A stretch of 64,000 nt of DNA from Paenibacillus wynnii (GCF_030812855.1 NZ_JAUSTK010000006.1:124001-188000), one strand, 5' to 3'; counted from the stretch's first letter, positions 1 to 8,537 are shown. The notes: generated by a model from the sequence alone, not told the origin. Translations and numbers: made by a program.

Positions 1-326
1 CCCTCCAAGGAGAGCATTCCCCACCTCAAGGCGTCTTTACCTATGTTTGTCGTATCTTCTTTCCAGCGAAGCCACTGAAGGCCTCCTAAACCCGTTATAC
101 TACTTCTATAGTGGTCAATTTGTCCAAGCACATCCCCAAAGCGCGGTCGACCTCTTTTCGAAGACAGATAAATGGCGAAACATTGAAGCGCCACATCCCC
201 TTCAGCCATACGTTTGGCAGTAACATCCAAGCGATGATCATCCTTGAAGACAATATCCGGCATTTCCTGCATTTTGCTCAGGGCATCACAGTGAAAATCG
301 ACTATTTTCCGTTCTCCGACTCTCAT
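1..326 (-). CDS. Membrane dipeptidase (peptidase M19), N-terminal part, cut by window edge
   Basis: Only the first 108 codons are inside the window. The peptide starts MRVGERKIVDFHCDALSKM, and the HCD (H-x-D) triplet matches the first zinc-ligand motif of renal-dipeptidase-type M19 enzymes. These are TIM-barrel metallopeptidases that cleave dipeptides, including D-amino-acid dipeptides. The ATG at 326-324 follows an SD of the AAGGGAGG type. In Bacillus relatives this family is often near spoVS, so position and sequence agree. The active-site residues further downstream cannot be checked. Confidence 0.75.
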   Translation of the reverse strand, partial: MRVGERKIVDFHCDALSKMQEMPDIVFKDDHRLDVTAKRMAEGDVALQCFAIYLSSKRGRPRFGDVLGQIDHYRSSITGLGGLQWLRWKEDTTNIGKDALRWGMLSLE

Positions 327-353
327 TAGCTTGGCCTCCCTTTCTCTGCATGC

Positions 354-397
354 AAAAAGAAACGGCTGCGCCGTCCCGTAGGACGACCCCCGTTTCT
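354..397 (-). terminator. Intrinsic terminator-like hairpin before the dipeptidase gene
   Basis: An 8-bp stem (358-365 with 390-397) has a nested 4-bp stem. On the minus strand it is followed by a T-rich run. It is the second of two hairpins behind spoVS and lies only about 28 bases before the dipeptidase start, so it could be a back-up terminator or an attenuator of that gene. Confidence 0.6.
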
Positions 398-448
398 CTT
401 CAGAAATATAAAAAAGGATAAGACTTCACTTATTCTTACTTATATTTC

Positions 449-480
449 AAAAAAACTGTCCTGCTCTAGCAAGACAGTTT
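449..480 (-). terminator. Intrinsic terminator of spoVS
   Basis: The stem AAACTGTC/GACAGTTT extends by three more pairs past one mismatch. It is followed on the minus strand by seven T residues. It starts 16 bases after the spoVS stop codon, a canonical Rho-independent layout. Confidence 0.85.
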
Positions 481-496
481 AATCTCTAAAATTATA

Positions 497-757
497 TTAT
501 CTGGGCTCGACAATCAGTTTTATAGCCGTACGGTCTTCTCCATCAATGACAATATCGGTAAAGGCTGGGATGCAGATCAAATCAACGCCGCTTGGTGCGA
601 CAAACCCCCGGGCAATTGCGACAGCTTTAACTGCTTGGTTCAGTGCTCCCGCTCCAATCGCTTGAAGCTCGGCCGTACCACGTTCACGAAGAACACCTGC
701 TAATGCACCGGCGACGGAATTCGGATTGGATTTAGCTGATACTTTTAATACATCCAT
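497..757 (-). CDS. spoVS: Stage V sporulation protein S
   Basis: An 86-residue protein matching the highly conserved SpoVS family over its full length (MDVLKVSAKSNPNSVAGALAG at the start, an Alba-like basic fold in the family). In Bacillus SpoVS is a nucleic-acid-binding-type regulator needed for normal progress through stage V and coat assembly, and it also influences septation. The ATG has a GGGGAGG SD. The gene stands alone, with its own promoter about 50 bases upstream and a strong terminator behind. It follows ymdB as in B. subtilis. Identity is certain; the exact molecular role is only partly known in the family. Confidence 0.96.
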   Translation of the reverse strand: MDVLKVSAKSNPNSVAGALAGVLRERGTAELQAIGAGALNQAVKAVAIARGFVAPSGVDLICIPAFTDIVIDGEDRTAIKLIVEPR

Positions 758-811
758 TGTAAGTACCTCCCCTGGGAAAAATGATGGTGTTCTTCCACTA
801 CTGTAGATGTT

Positions 812-836
812 ATTCGAGAGAGAAGAAATAATTCCT
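812..836 (-). promoter_or_regulatory. Sigma-H-type promoter of spoVS
   Basis: On the minus strand AGGAATT (836-830) is followed after 14 bases by GAAT (815-812). This fits the sigma-H pattern AGGAWWT-N14-GAAT seen at spoVG. spoVS is a known sigma-H target in B. subtilis. The start codon lies about 50 bases downstream. Confidence 0.75.
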
Positions 837-958
837 TCTTTTTACGAAGCATTCTGCAGAAATTAATTCAAAAGATACTTTTTTTCGATATAATAAATAT
901 CACATTTTACCCAGGTTTGTCCGTTTTTCCCGATTTGTCCACTTTTTATTCAGCCTTT

Positions 959-1753
959 TTAGTCCATAATCCATTCATCTTCACGCAAACGAATCTTCTC
1001 CATGCGCTTTGCGGACCCGTTTGACTCATCTAACTCTACAAATAAACCGTTTAGCTGCCACTTTCCTTCATCCACGACAAATCTTGCGGGAAGCTGGGTT
1101 GTGAATTTATATAGAACTGCATCCTTCTCCATACCCAATACGCCTTCTCTTGAACCAACCATTCCTGCATCGGTTAGATAAGCGGTTCCCCCGGGGAGAA
1201 TCACATCGTCATTACTTTGCACATGAGTATGTGTGCCGACCACGATCGAAGCACGTCCATCCATGAAATAACCCATAGCAATTTTCTCAGAAGTTGCCTC
1301 CGCATGAAAATCTACAAGAATACATTTATGCTTAGCCAGCAGTTCTTCCATAATGTCGTCTCCCACCCGGAAAGGGCAGTCAATCGCCGGTAAAAAGGTA
1401 CGTCCCTGTAAATTAACTATCGCCAATTCTTTGCCGTTAGCTTTGACAACTGTATAACCCCGTCCCGGAGTATCCGGAGGAAAATTGGCCGGGCGAATGA
1501 TACGCGGCTCGTCATCGATAAATTCGAAGATGTCTCTATTATCCCATGTGTGGTTTCCCATCGTTATTCCGTGCACGCCCCAATTAAAAAATTCATTCGC
1601 AATGGAGGCAGTAATCCCTCTTCCACCTGCTGAATTCTCTCCGTTGACAATAATGATATGCGGCTGATATTTACTTTTTAGGGAAGGAAGCATTTCACGC
1701 AATGCTTTTCTTCCGGTGTTGCCACAAATATCACCAATAAACAAAACTTTAAT
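959..1753 (-). CDS. ymdB: YmdB-type 2',3'-cyclic nucleotide phosphodiesterase, probable ATT start
   Basis: This is a calcineurin-like metallophosphoesterase of the TIGR00282/YmdB family. In B. subtilis YmdB controls the switch between motile and biofilm cells and influences RNase Y-dependent mRNA levels. Metal-site motifs are in place: GDICGNTG near the N-terminus, NGENSAGG, GNHTWDN and THTHVQ. Starting at ATT (1753-1751) gives 264 residues, the usual family length, beginning (M)KVLFIGDICG. A strong AAGGAGG SD lies 8 bases before this ATT. An in-frame ATG at 1798-1796 would add 15 unrelated residues, has no SD, and directly abuts a 13-bp hairpin. TTG two codons after the ATT would be 16 bases from the SD. 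rny is immediately upstream, and the rny-ymdB pair is conserved. Confidence 0.93.
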   Translation of the reverse strand: MKVLFIGDICGNTGRKALREMLPSLKSKYQPHIIIVNGENSAGGRGITASIANEFFNWGVHGITMGNHTWDNRDIFEFIDDEPRIIRPANFPPDTPGRGYTVVKANGKELAIVNLQGRTFLPAIDCPFRVGDDIMEELLAKHKCILVDFHAEATSEKIAMGYFMDGRASIVVGTHTHVQSNDDVILPGGTAYLTDAGMVGSREGVLGMEKDAVLYKFTTQLPARFVVDEGKWQLNGLFVELDESNGSAKRMEKIRLREDEWIMD

Positions 1754-1798
1754 ATTGTTCTCCTCCTTAAAGGTAATAGGTAATAATAAGCAATACAT

Positions 1799-1836
1799 AA
1801 TGAAAAGTGGCCCCTATTAAGGCGCCACTTTTCATT
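1799..1836 (-). repeat. Perfect 13-bp hairpin between rny and ymdB
   Basis: Bases 1799-1811 pair fully with 1824-1836 around a 12-base loop. There is no T-run after it on the minus strand, so it is not a standard terminator. It may protect the rny mRNA 3' end, serve as a processing site between the two genes, or shield the ATG just after it. Confidence 0.7.
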
Positions 1837-1841
1837 ATTGC

Positions 1842-3383
1842 CTATTTAGCGTATTCAACCGCCCGTGTCTCGCGAATAACGGTAACTTTGATATGACCTG
1901 GATAATCCAGTTCATTCTCAATCATCTTAGTAATGTCACGAGCCAGACGGAAAGCTTCAGCATCATCGATCTTCTCAGGTTGAACCATCACGCGTACCTC
2001 GCGGCCCGCTTGAATAGCATACGATTTCTCGACACCTTCGAATGATTCGGAGATTTCCTCCAGCTTTTCCAAACGCTTGATATAGGTTTCCAGTGTTTCT
2101 CGGCGAGCGCCAGGTCTTGCTGCCGACAATGCGTCAGCTGCTCCAACCAGCATAGCAATAACCGAGGTAGCTTCGCAGTCACCATGGTGAGAAGCGATAC
2201 TGTTAAGAACAACCGGATGCTCCTTGTATTTCCTTGCCAGTTCGGCACCAATCTCTACGTGTGAACCTTCTACTTCATGATCCAGCGCTTTGCCGATATC
2301 ATGCAGTAATCCGGCACGTTTTGCAAGCACGATGTCTTCCCCAAGCTCACCGGCCATAAGTCCAGTCAAATAAGCAACCTCCATGGAGTGCTTCAACACA
2401 TTTTGACCGTAGCTCGTACGGAATTTCAGACGACCCAGAATTTTGATTAAATCCGGATGCAACCCGTGAACACCTACCTCGAAGGTAGCTTGCTCACCGT
2501 ATTCCCGAATTCTTTCGTCTACTTCCTTACGGGATTTCTCGACCATTTCTTCAATGCGTGCTGGGTGAATTCGTCCATCAGCTACCAGTTTCTCCAGTGC
2601 TGTACGGGCAACTTCACGACGGATAGGATCAAATCCCGACAAAATAACCGCTTCAGGCGTATCATCAATAATAAGGTCAATACCTGTGAGAGTCTCCAGT
2701 GCCCGGATGTTGCGGCCTTCACGACCGATAATCCGTCCCTTCATTTCTTCATTCGGCAACGTTACAACAGATACCGTTGTTTCTGCTACATGATCTGCCG
2801 CGCAGCGTTGAATAGCGAGAGTTATGATTTCACGGGCTTTTTTGTCCGCTTCTTCCTTCGCCTGCTGCTCGATTTCCTTAATCATCTGTGCAGTTTCATG
2901 GCGAACTTCCTGCTCCACGTTACTTAAAATAATACTTCTTGCATCTTCAATACTTAAATTAGAGATGCGTTCCAATTCAGTCACTTGATTTTTGTAAATG
3001 ACGTCAATTTGCTGTTGGGTTTCATCAATTCGTTTCTCTTTGTTAGACACTTGTTCTTCTTTTCGCTCAAGCGATTCCATCTTTTTATCCAGCGATTCTT
3101 CCTTTTGCAGCAAACGTCTTTCTTGCCGTTGTATTTCATTACGACGTTCACGCGTTTCTTTCTCAGCTTCGCTACGGATTCTATGGACTTCGTCCTTAGC
3201 CTCCAATACCGTTTCCTTCTTCTGCGCTTCCGCCTCTTTCTTCGCGTTCTCCACGATGACTACGGCTTCTTTTTCAGCGCTGGAAATTTTAGCTTCTGCA
3301 AGGGACTTCCGAATAAAATAACCGAACCCAAAGAATAATGTCGCTACAACGAGAACGATAATGATCCAGACCAAAGTTGGCAT
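1842..3383 (-). CDS. rny: Ribonuclease Y
   Basis: A 513-residue membrane-anchored endoribonuclease that starts mRNA decay in Firmicutes. Visible in order: an N-terminal transmembrane helix ([22 protein letters not shown]), a long charged coiled coil (about residues 30-190), a KH domain ([15 protein letters not shown]) and an HD domain with its metal motif ([12 protein letters not shown]). Length compares with 520 in B. subtilis. I chose the ATG at 3383 because GAGGAGGTGA lies right before it. A TTG 36 bases further up is in frame but would put residues ahead of the membrane helix. A sigma-A promoter lies about 240 bases upstream, giving a long leader. ymdB follows after 88 bases. Confidence 0.97.
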   Translation of the reverse strand: MPTLVWIIIVLVVATLFFGFGYFIRKSLAEAKISSAEKEAVVIVENAKKEAEAQKKETVLEAKDEVHRIRSEAEKETRERRNEIQRQERRLLQKEESLDKKMESLERKEEQVSNKEKRIDETQQQIDVIYKNQVTELERISNLSIEDARSIILSNVEQEVRHETAQMIKEIEQQAKEEADKKAREIITLAIQRCAADHVAETTVSVVTLPNEEMKGRIIGREGRNIRALETLTGIDLIIDDTPEAVILSGFDPIRREVARTALEKLVADGRIHPARIEEMVEKSRKEVDERIREYGEQATFEVGVHGLHPDLIKILGRLKFRTSYGQNVLKHSMEVAYLTGLMAGELGEDIVLAKRAGLLHDIGKALDHEVEGSHVEIGAELARKYKEHPVVLNSIASHHGDCEATSVIAMLVGAADALSAARPGARRETLETYIKRLEKLEEISESFEGVEKSYAIQAGREVRVMVQPEKIDDAEAFRLARDITKMIENELDYPGHIKVTVIRETRAVEYAK

Positions 3384-3692
3384 CTGTTCACCTCCTCGTT
3401 GATTGTCTAGTTCCTCCAAGGGTTACCTTGGGAATTGTGCAGTTGTCAAACTACCGTTCATCACCATACAAAAAACCGGTAATCTCACCAATTGTTTTCC
3501 TGCACATGATGTACATGCACACTGCCCGCCTTATCTGGCGATTACATTTCATATGAGTTGATACGTGAACCGGAGTAGGAACCTTTTTGGGAAGGTAAAA
3601 GGATTCAAACTTTATGCCGATTCATGTTATATTTTATTATTTATAAAAAGACCTTGTCAAGAGAGTCGATATAGACAGGAAAGTCAAGAGAC
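3384..3692 (-). other. Gene-free leader region of rny
   Basis: This 309-base stretch holds the rny promoter (3631-3660) and an untranslated leader of about 240 bases. Small stem-loops can be drawn (for example ACCTT/AAGGT near 3590 and an inverted TGCA-rich stretch near 3510). I recognise no riboswitch class, and no coding signal is seen. Confidence 0.6.
3631..3660 (-). promoter_or_regulatory. Sigma-A promoter of rny
   Basis: A perfect -35 TTGACA (3660-3655) is separated by 18 bases from TAAAAT (3636-3631). The predicted transcript start near 3624 lies about 240 bases before the rny ATG. Confidence 0.75.
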
Positions 3693-4436
3693 TTACTCAG
3701 GGTAGTATATTTCATCATCTTCGCCTTGAAAATTCTCTTCCTGCACCAAAATCTGCAGCACCTGACGCACCATTTCACCCGAAAATCCGCGTCTCATTAA
3801 ATAAGCCCCAGTCTTCCGCCTCTTATCCGGAACTTCCCCACGAATCAAATTCCACTTCTTGCGAGCCGATAGAAGTGCACTCTGCTGCTCTTGTTCTGGG
3901 GTGATATCATCCAGCGCTTCTGCGATGAGGGATTTATCAATCCCCTTCTCCCGCAACTCCTGACGTATCCACATCTTCCCTTTACGCTGATTGGTAATCC
4001 GCTGTTCAGCCCACTGCTTGGCGTATAGGGGATCATCGATATATTGTTCACGCTGCAGTCGCTGCAAAGTTTCTGCTATAATAGTCTCTCCGATTTCCTT
4101 CTGCCGTAAACGGCGGGTCATTTCTAGAGCAGTTCTGGGTTTGTGACCCAGATAGCGAAGCCCTTCAACATAAGCTCGCTGGCGCTCATCTGCCAGAACA
4201 ATTTCTTCCAGATCAGACTTCATAAAGTGGCTGTCTGTTATCATACGATATTTAATCATGACATCTTCATGAACAGTCATGTTATAGGCTCCAAAATGAA
4301 TGATATAACGGTGATCTGATTTCTTCTGCCGTTCTACCCTTGTAATCTCAAGAAGTTCATTGTCCGGAAAGCCCGAGAGAATATGTTCCTCTTTATCCTG
4401 CTTTTCTTCAAATTCAGGATCAAGTTGTATAACCAT
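3693..4436 (-). CDS. recX: Regulatory protein RecX
   Basis: A 247-residue RecX-family protein that binds RecA filaments and modulates strand exchange. The helical RecX repeats are visible in the C-terminal two thirds (LRYLGHKPRTALEMTRRLRQKE, then YIDDPLYAKQWAEQR, KGKMWIRQELREKGI and RRGFSGEMVRQVLQ). The N-terminal 80 residues are a less conserved beta-rich extension, typical of the longer Firmicutes forms. The ATG has a GGGGTGA SD at good spacing. The gene follows recA after a terminator, so it is probably expressed by read-through or a weak promoter. In B. subtilis recX (yfhG) is not next to recA, so this adjacency is a lineage feature. Confidence 0.92.
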   Translation of the reverse strand: MVIQLDPEFEEKQDKEEHILSGFPDNELLEITRVERQKKSDHRYIIHFGAYNMTVHEDVMIKYRMITDSHFMKSDLEEIVLADERQRAYVEGLRYLGHKPRTALEMTRRLRQKEIGETIIAETLQRLQREQYIDDPLYAKQWAEQRITNQRKGKMWIRQELREKGIDKSLIAEALDDITPEQEQQSALLSARKKWNLIRGEVPDKRRKTGAYLMRRGFSGEMVRQVLQILVQEENFQGEDDEIYYPE

Positions 4437-4489
4437 GTATGTTATTCACCCCGTCATCTGATGTCAAGTACAGCTATGTTTACACTATT

Positions 4490-4522
4490 AAAAGACGCCC
4501 TGTTACAGTCGTTCACAGGGCG
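4490..4522 (-). terminator. Intrinsic terminator of recA
   Basis: The stem CGCCCTGT/ACAGGGCG has an 11-base loop and is followed by TCTTTT on the minus strand, 16 bases after the recA stop. It lies between recA and recX. Confidence 0.75.
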
Positions 4523-4537
4523 CCCAATAGTTCGAAA

Positions 4538-5599
4538 TTATTCGATTTCAAGTAATGCTTTTTCTTCTAGCTGCTCCGCTTCCACTTCTTTTTCACTTGG
4601 TGGAGCTACTAGGGTGGTTAGATTACTTGCTGCACGAATTTTGTTCTCAATTTCAAGGGCAATATCCTTATGTTCCTTCAGAAACAGCTTCGCGTTCTCA
4701 CGGCCTTGACCCAGACGCTCACCCTCATAGGAATACCATGCACCACTCTTGTTCACAATATCCATCTCTGTACCAATATCAACAAGACTTCCTTCTTTGG
4801 AAATCCCTTCACCGTACATGATATCTACATCTGCCTGCTTAAACGGAGGAGCTACCTTGTTCTTAACAACTTTTATCTTGGTGCGGTTACCCACCACATC
4901 GTTACCCATCTTAATACTCTCTACACGACGCACATCCAAGCGTACTGAGGAGTAGAATTTCAGTGCCCGTCCACCCGGAGTAGTCTCAGGGTTACCGAAC
5001 ATCACACCAATCTTCTCACGAAGCTGGTTAATGAAGATAGCAATTGTATTGGATTTGTTAATCGCACCAGACAATTTCCGCAAAGCCTGTGACATCAAAC
5101 GTGCCTGCAGACCCACGTGGGAATCTCCCATATCACCTTCAATTTCCGCTTTCGGAACCAATGCTGCCACAGAGTCGATAACAATAATGTCTACAGCACC
5201 ACTACGAACGAGTGCTTCTGCAATTTCAAGCGCTTGCTCACCGGTATCAGGCTGTGAAAGCAGAAGCTCATCAATATTTACGCCTAGGGCATTTGCATAT
5301 TTAGGATCCAATGCGTGCTCGGCATCAATAAATGCAGCTTGTCCGCCAGCCTTTTGCACTTCTGCAATCGCATGAAGAGCAACCGTTGTTTTACCGGAAG
5401 ATTCCGGTCCATACACTTCAATAATACGACCTTTTGGGAGTCCGCCAATACCTAATGCTATATCTAATGCGATAGATCCACTAGGTACAACCTCCACTTG
5501 CATATGAGCGGATTCTCCCAGTTTCATGATAGAACCTTTACCATATTGTTTCTCTATTTGACGAAGCGCCATCTCCAGCGCTGCACGACGATCTGACAA
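4538..5599 (-). CDS. recA: Recombinase RecA (TTG start)
   Basis: A 353-residue ATP-dependent DNA strand-exchange protein that also triggers LexA self-cleavage. The sequence starts [28 protein letters not shown]. The Walker A motif GPESSGKTT is at about residues 64-72, and the family signature [14 protein letters not shown] is present. The acidic C-terminal tail ends [14 protein letters not shown]. The initiation codon is TTG at 5599-5597. No other start fits the conserved N-terminus, and a GGAAGTGG SD lies before it. A LexA box and sigma-A promoter are upstream, so it is an SOS gene. cinA precedes it, as in many Firmicutes. Confidence 0.98.
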   Translation of the reverse strand: MSDRRAALEMALRQIEKQYGKGSIMKLGESAHMQVEVVPSGSIALDIALGIGGLPKGRIIEVYGPESSGKTTVALHAIAEVQKAGGQAAFIDAEHALDPKYANALGVNIDELLLSQPDTGEQALEIAEALVRSGAVDIIVIDSVAALVPKAEIEGDMGDSHVGLQARLMSQALRKLSGAINKSNTIAIFINQLREKIGVMFGNPETTPGGRALKFYSSVRLDVRRVESIKMGNDVVGNRTKIKVVKNKVAPPFKQADVDIMYGEGISKEGSLVDIGTEMDIVNKSGAWYSYEGERLGQGRENAKLFLKEHKDIALEIENKIRAASNLTTLVAPPSEKEVEAEQLEEKALLEIE

Positions 5600-5630
5600 T
5601 CAGACCACTTCCTTCACTGTTAATAGTATT

Positions 5631-5659
5631 ATAATAACGTGTTTTTGAGGTCTTGCCAA
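5631..5659 (-). promoter_or_regulatory. Sigma-A promoter of recA
   Basis: TTGGCA (5659-5654), a 17-base spacer, and TATTAT (5636-5631). The start point would be near 5625, about 25 bases before the TTG start codon. A shifted TATAAT four bases away is an alternative -10. Confidence 0.65.
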
Positions 5660-5668
5660 GACTTTTTT

Positions 5669-5682
5669 CGAACATACATTCG
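5669..5682. promoter_or_regulatory. LexA (SOS) box upstream of recA
   Basis: CGAACATACATTCG matches the Gram-positive consensus CGAACRNRYGTTCG at all positions but one. It sits just upstream of the recA -35. LexA bound here would repress recA until DNA damage, as in B. subtilis. Confidence 0.85.
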
Positions 5683-5781
5683 TTTTTTTTGTTCTCTCCC
5701 TTCTGTATCCCTTTTATTGTAAGCCACCATACATTTAACTTAATTAAAGAAAACTTGTTCAGGGTATACTTTCTGTTACCC

Positions 5782-5834
5782 AAAAAAAAACGGAAGAACC
5801 GTGGCAAAGAATACTCAATGCCACGGTTCTTCCG
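5782..5834 (-). terminator. Intrinsic terminator of cinA
   Basis: A perfect 16-bp stem (5791-5806 with 5819-5834) with a 12-base loop is followed by nine T residues on the minus strand. It is one of the strongest terminators in the window and separates cinA from recA. Confidence 0.9.
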
Positions 5835-5919
5835 TGTGTCCTGATTATATACCCCTAGTGGGATTTATTTCAAGTCTGATCCTCTATAATATCTATTCTC
5901 TACTTTTCCTGCGTTAACG

Positions 5920-7167
5920 TTATTCGAGTCTTCGCCAGAGGCGATACAGCAGAGCCTTCACAGTCCTAAGCCTGATGTTGTCTCTTGTTCCCTTAAGATT
6001 AAGCTCAAAGACTTCAGTCTGGTGGCCACGTTCAGCTATTCCAATATACACAAGCCCGACGGGTTTACGTTCAGACGAGCCCGGTCCGGCAACTCCTGTT
6101 ACCGATAACCCAAAATCACTATCCGCAATTAATCTGACCTGATCCGCCAAAACTTCAGCCACTTCACGGCTCACAGCACCTGGGGCGTCTTTACCCTCCA
6201 ATAATGCTTCCGGTACATTCAGCAGTTTCATCTTCATTTCATTGGAGTAACATACTATGCCTCCCAGGAACATGCCTGAACTTCCGGGAATACTGGTAAT
6301 ACTCTCCATTAACAACCCGCCCGTACAGCTCTCAGCAGCGCTCAAAGTCAGACCGGTATTAATCATCCGGTCAACAAGGAGCTTCTCCAGCGGGATGTCT
6401 ATGTTCGCATACATATGCTCAGGAAGAATTCCTCGTATCTGCTCCTCTAATACACTAAGCTTCTCGGAAGCTTCCTGCTCGGAAGGGGCCTTAGTAGAAA
6501 TACGAACGGTTACTTCCCCTTCCTTAGCATAAGGTGCAATGGTCGGATCGGTTTGATTTCGGATCAAGTCAATTAACTTATCCTCGAGAAGAGATTCACC
6601 AATACCGGCAAATTTAAGCATTCTGGAGTAGATAGGCATCTCATGCGTCAAAGCGTGCTGCAGAAGCCATGGCTTGGCCTTATCCGTGAACATTGGCTTC
6701 ATTTCCCGGGGAGGTCCTGGGAGAACGATATAAAATTTACCTTCATGTGCGTGAGCAAGTCCGACAGCAAGACCCACCTCATTCGGAAGCGGCGTAGTAC
6801 CCTCTACCATGAGTGCTTGTTTGCGGTTATTCTCCGTCATAAAGATGTTGCGTTCATCAAAAAAACGTTGAACATGCTCCATTGCAAGGGTGTCAATATG
6901 TAAGTTGCGGCCTAGGGCAGCAGCCAATCCATCTTTTGTAAGATCGTCTTCGGTTGGACCTATGCCACCTGTGAACAAAATTACATCGGCACGGCTCTGG
7001 GCGATCTCAATAGCCTGCTTCAGACGATTGAGATTATCACCAACCACAGTCTGAAAATACACATCAATTCCTAGCGCGGCAAGTTCTACCGACAAAAACT
7101 GGGCGTTGCTGTTAACTATTTGTCCGAGTAATAGTTCTGTACCGACGGCTATAATTTCCGCTTTCAT
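5920..7167 (-). CDS. cinA: CinA (competence/damage-inducible protein, NMN deamidase family)
   Basis: A 415-residue two-domain protein. Residues about 1-170 form the MoCF-biosynthesis-like (COG1058) domain, with MKAEIIAVGTELLLGQIVNSNAQ and FTGGIGPTEDDLTKD. Residues about 255-410 form the CinA C-terminal domain (LSAAESCTGGLLMESITSIPGSS, VTGVAGPG), which deamidates nicotinamide mononucleotide in characterised homologues. Length matches the B. subtilis protein. The ATG follows GGGAGG. pgsA ends 17 bases upstream, so the two are probably cotranscribed. In naturally competent Bacilli cinA is often cotranscribed with recA, but here a strong terminator separates them. Confidence 0.95.
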   Translation of the reverse strand: MKAEIIAVGTELLLGQIVNSNAQFLSVELAALGIDVYFQTVVGDNLNRLKQAIEIAQSRADVILFTGGIGPTEDDLTKDGLAAALGRNLHIDTLAMEHVQRFFDERNIFMTENNRKQALMVEGTTPLPNEVGLAVGLAHAHEGKFYIVLPGPPREMKPMFTDKAKPWLLQHALTHEMPIYSRMLKFAGIGESLLEDKLIDLIRNQTDPTIAPYAKEGEVTVRISTKAPSEQEASEKLSVLEEQIRGILPEHMYANIDIPLEKLLVDRMINTGLTLSAAESCTGGLLMESITSIPGSSGMFLGGIVCYSNEMKMKLLNVPEALLEGKDAPGAVSREVAEVLADQVRLIADSDFGLSVTGVAGPGSSERKPVGLVYIGIAERGHQTEVFELNLKGTRDNIRLRTVKALLYRLWRRLE

Positions 7168-7184
7168 AGCTGGTTCTCGCCTCC

Positions 7185-7772
7185 CTATGCCTTATGAAGC
7201 TGTAGTAGATCCTTGTTCTTCACGAAGTAATCCACACCTGAATAAATAGTGATTAGAGCTGCGGCCCATATAGCAATATCATCCACAGGAATCTGAATAA
7301 ACTGGAATGGGAAATTATTCAGCAGCAACAGTGAGATGGCTACAATCTGAATAATGGTTTTAATCTTGCCCCATTTACTGGCGGCAACAACCTTTCCTTC
7401 AAGCAAGGCAACTTGGCGAAGTCCGGTTACGGCAAACTCACGGCTAATGATAACAACTGCAATCCAGGAATCACATCTTCCCATTTCAACCAATGAAATC
7501 AATACAGCCGACACTAGAAGCTTATCTGCAAGAGGATCTAGCAGTTTGCCAAGGTTAGTCACCATATTGTATTTACGTGCAATATAGCCATCTATCCCAT
7601 CTGTACTGGCTGCTAGGAGAAAGATAACCGCCGCAAATAAATGATTAACGGAAAGTTGGAAAGAACCCCAATGAATAGGCTCAGGGTAAAAGTCGAAATT
7701 CCCCAGAAGGAAAAACATCATGATCGGTATAAGACAAATACGGGCAAGAGTGATACGGTTAGGCAAATTCAC
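7185..7772 (-). CDS. pgsA: CDP-diacylglycerol-glycerol-3-phosphate 3-phosphatidyltransferase
   Basis: A 195-residue integral membrane enzyme that makes phosphatidylglycerophosphate from CDP-diacylglycerol and glycerol-3-phosphate. The CDP-alcohol phosphotransferase signature D-G-x2-A-R-x8-G-x3-D-x3-D is complete (DGYIARKYNMVTNLGKLLDPLAD). Four to six hydrophobic segments are visible. The start is GTG at 7772, with GGGAGG before it. It uses CDP-diacylglycerol, the product of CdsA encoded at 50 kb. Confidence 0.95.
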   Translation of the reverse strand: MNLPNRITLARICLIPIMMFFLLGNFDFYPEPIHWGSFQLSVNHLFAAVIFLLAASTDGIDGYIARKYNMVTNLGKLLDPLADKLLVSAVLISLVEMGRCDSWIAVVIISREFAVTGLRQVALLEGKVVAASKWGKIKTIIQIVAISLLLLNNFPFQFIQIPVDDIAIWAAALITIYSGVDYFVKNKDLLQLHKA

Positions 7773-7804
7773 AGAAGTTCCTCCCTGACAAAATTATTCA
7801 GAAC

Positions 7805-7850
7805 AGAAAGCACCCCGCAAGTGGTTGTGCGTCTAAGCACTGCGGGGCAC
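7805..7850 (-). terminator. Probable terminator between yajQ and pgsA
   Basis: CCCCGCA (7813-7819) pairs with TGCGGGG (7841-7847), and an inner GTGC/GCAC pair can form. On the minus strand the stem is followed by GTGCTTTCTGTT, which is only moderately T-rich. Confidence 0.55.
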
Positions 7851-7861
7851 GAATTCTTGCT

Positions 7862-8350
7862 TTACTTTAAATTGTTAAACTGTAGATCCAGCGGTAAATC
7901 GGCATTTCGCAAAAGTTGGATGATTTGTTGTAGATCATCCCTGCTTTTACCGGTTACGCGTATTTGATCGCCTTGGATTTGGCTTTTCACTTTCAACTTG
8001 GAATCACGAATGAGAATATTGATTTTCTTAGCATTCTCCTGATCGACCCCTTGTTTCAGGCCTAAACGCTGGCGTACACCTACTGAAGCTGGTTCTATTT
8101 TGCCATAATCCAAATTTTTGAGGGTAATCCCTCTCTTAACCATCTTAGTTTGCAGAATATCAATCACTGCATTTAACTTATATTCATCCTCAGAAGCAAT
8201 AATAAGCGCGTCTTTTTCCAGCTTTAGACTACTTTTACTTCCTTTAAAATCAAACCGGTTCTCTAATTCCCTCTCGGTTTGATGAACCGCATTGGTTAAC
8301 TCCTGCATATCCATTTTGGATACGATGTCGAATGAACTTTCCGAACTCAT
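7862..8350 (-). CDS. yajQ: YajQ family nucleotide-binding protein
   Basis: A 162-residue member of the YajQ/DUF520 family, which has two ferredoxin-like folds. Homologues bind RNA or nucleotides, and one Xanthomonas member binds cyclic-di-GMP. It begins SSESSFDIVSKMDMQELTNAVHQ and contains RFDFKGSKSSL and QGDQIRVTGKSRDDLQ. I chose the ATG at 8350, which restores the family length of about 163. Longer in-frame versions add 20 unrelated residues. Function in Firmicutes is not settled. A terminator-like hairpin follows. Confidence 0.9.
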   Translation of the reverse strand: MSSESSFDIVSKMDMQELTNAVHQTERELENRFDFKGSKSSLKLEKDALIIASEDEYKLNAVIDILQTKMVKRGITLKNLDYGKIEPASVGVRQRLGLKQGVDQENAKKINILIRDSKLKVKSQIQGDQIRVTGKSRDDLQQIIQLLRNADLPLDLQFNNLK

Positions 8351-8488
8351 TACTCCACGTCCTTTACCAACATTTATTCTTTTCCTATTATATGAGAAAC
8401 CAGCCCGCAAGTCTAATAATGCAAGAAATCCAAGCTTATTTTCCTCATTTTTTTAAGAGTGATTTCAGTTTCAAAGGGAAAAAGAGCA

Positions 8489-8523
8489 CAAAAACACGCC
8501 TCCTGAGCCTTCCAGGAGACGCT
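8489..8523 (-). terminator. Terminator of the 53-residue membrane protein gene
   Basis: A 10-base stem with one G-T pair (8496-8505 with 8513-8522) is followed by GTTTTTGT on the minus strand. It starts 15 bases after the stop at 8538. Confidence 0.75.
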
Positions 8524-8537
8524 TTTGCTGAAGCTGC

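Larger units (their letters stand above)
5600..5919 (-). other. cinA-recA intergenic region
   Basis: This 320-base stretch holds the cinA terminator (5782-5834), then an A/T-rich stretch with the LexA box (5669-5682) and the recA promoter (5631-5659). Nothing coding is seen. Confidence 0.7.

Noticed and set aside
1799..1836. Intrinsic terminator of rny
   Set aside because: The stem is perfect but there is no T-run behind it, and ymdB's SD follows closely. It is recorded as a hairpin instead.
2457..3338. Plus-strand frames rich in Phe/Leu/Ser opposite rny
   Set aside because: They are complements of the Glu/Lys-rich coiled coil of RNase Y.
5600..5850. Short open frames on both strands between cinA and recA
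   Set aside because: They run across the cinA terminator, the LexA box and the recA promoter, and are A/T-driven.
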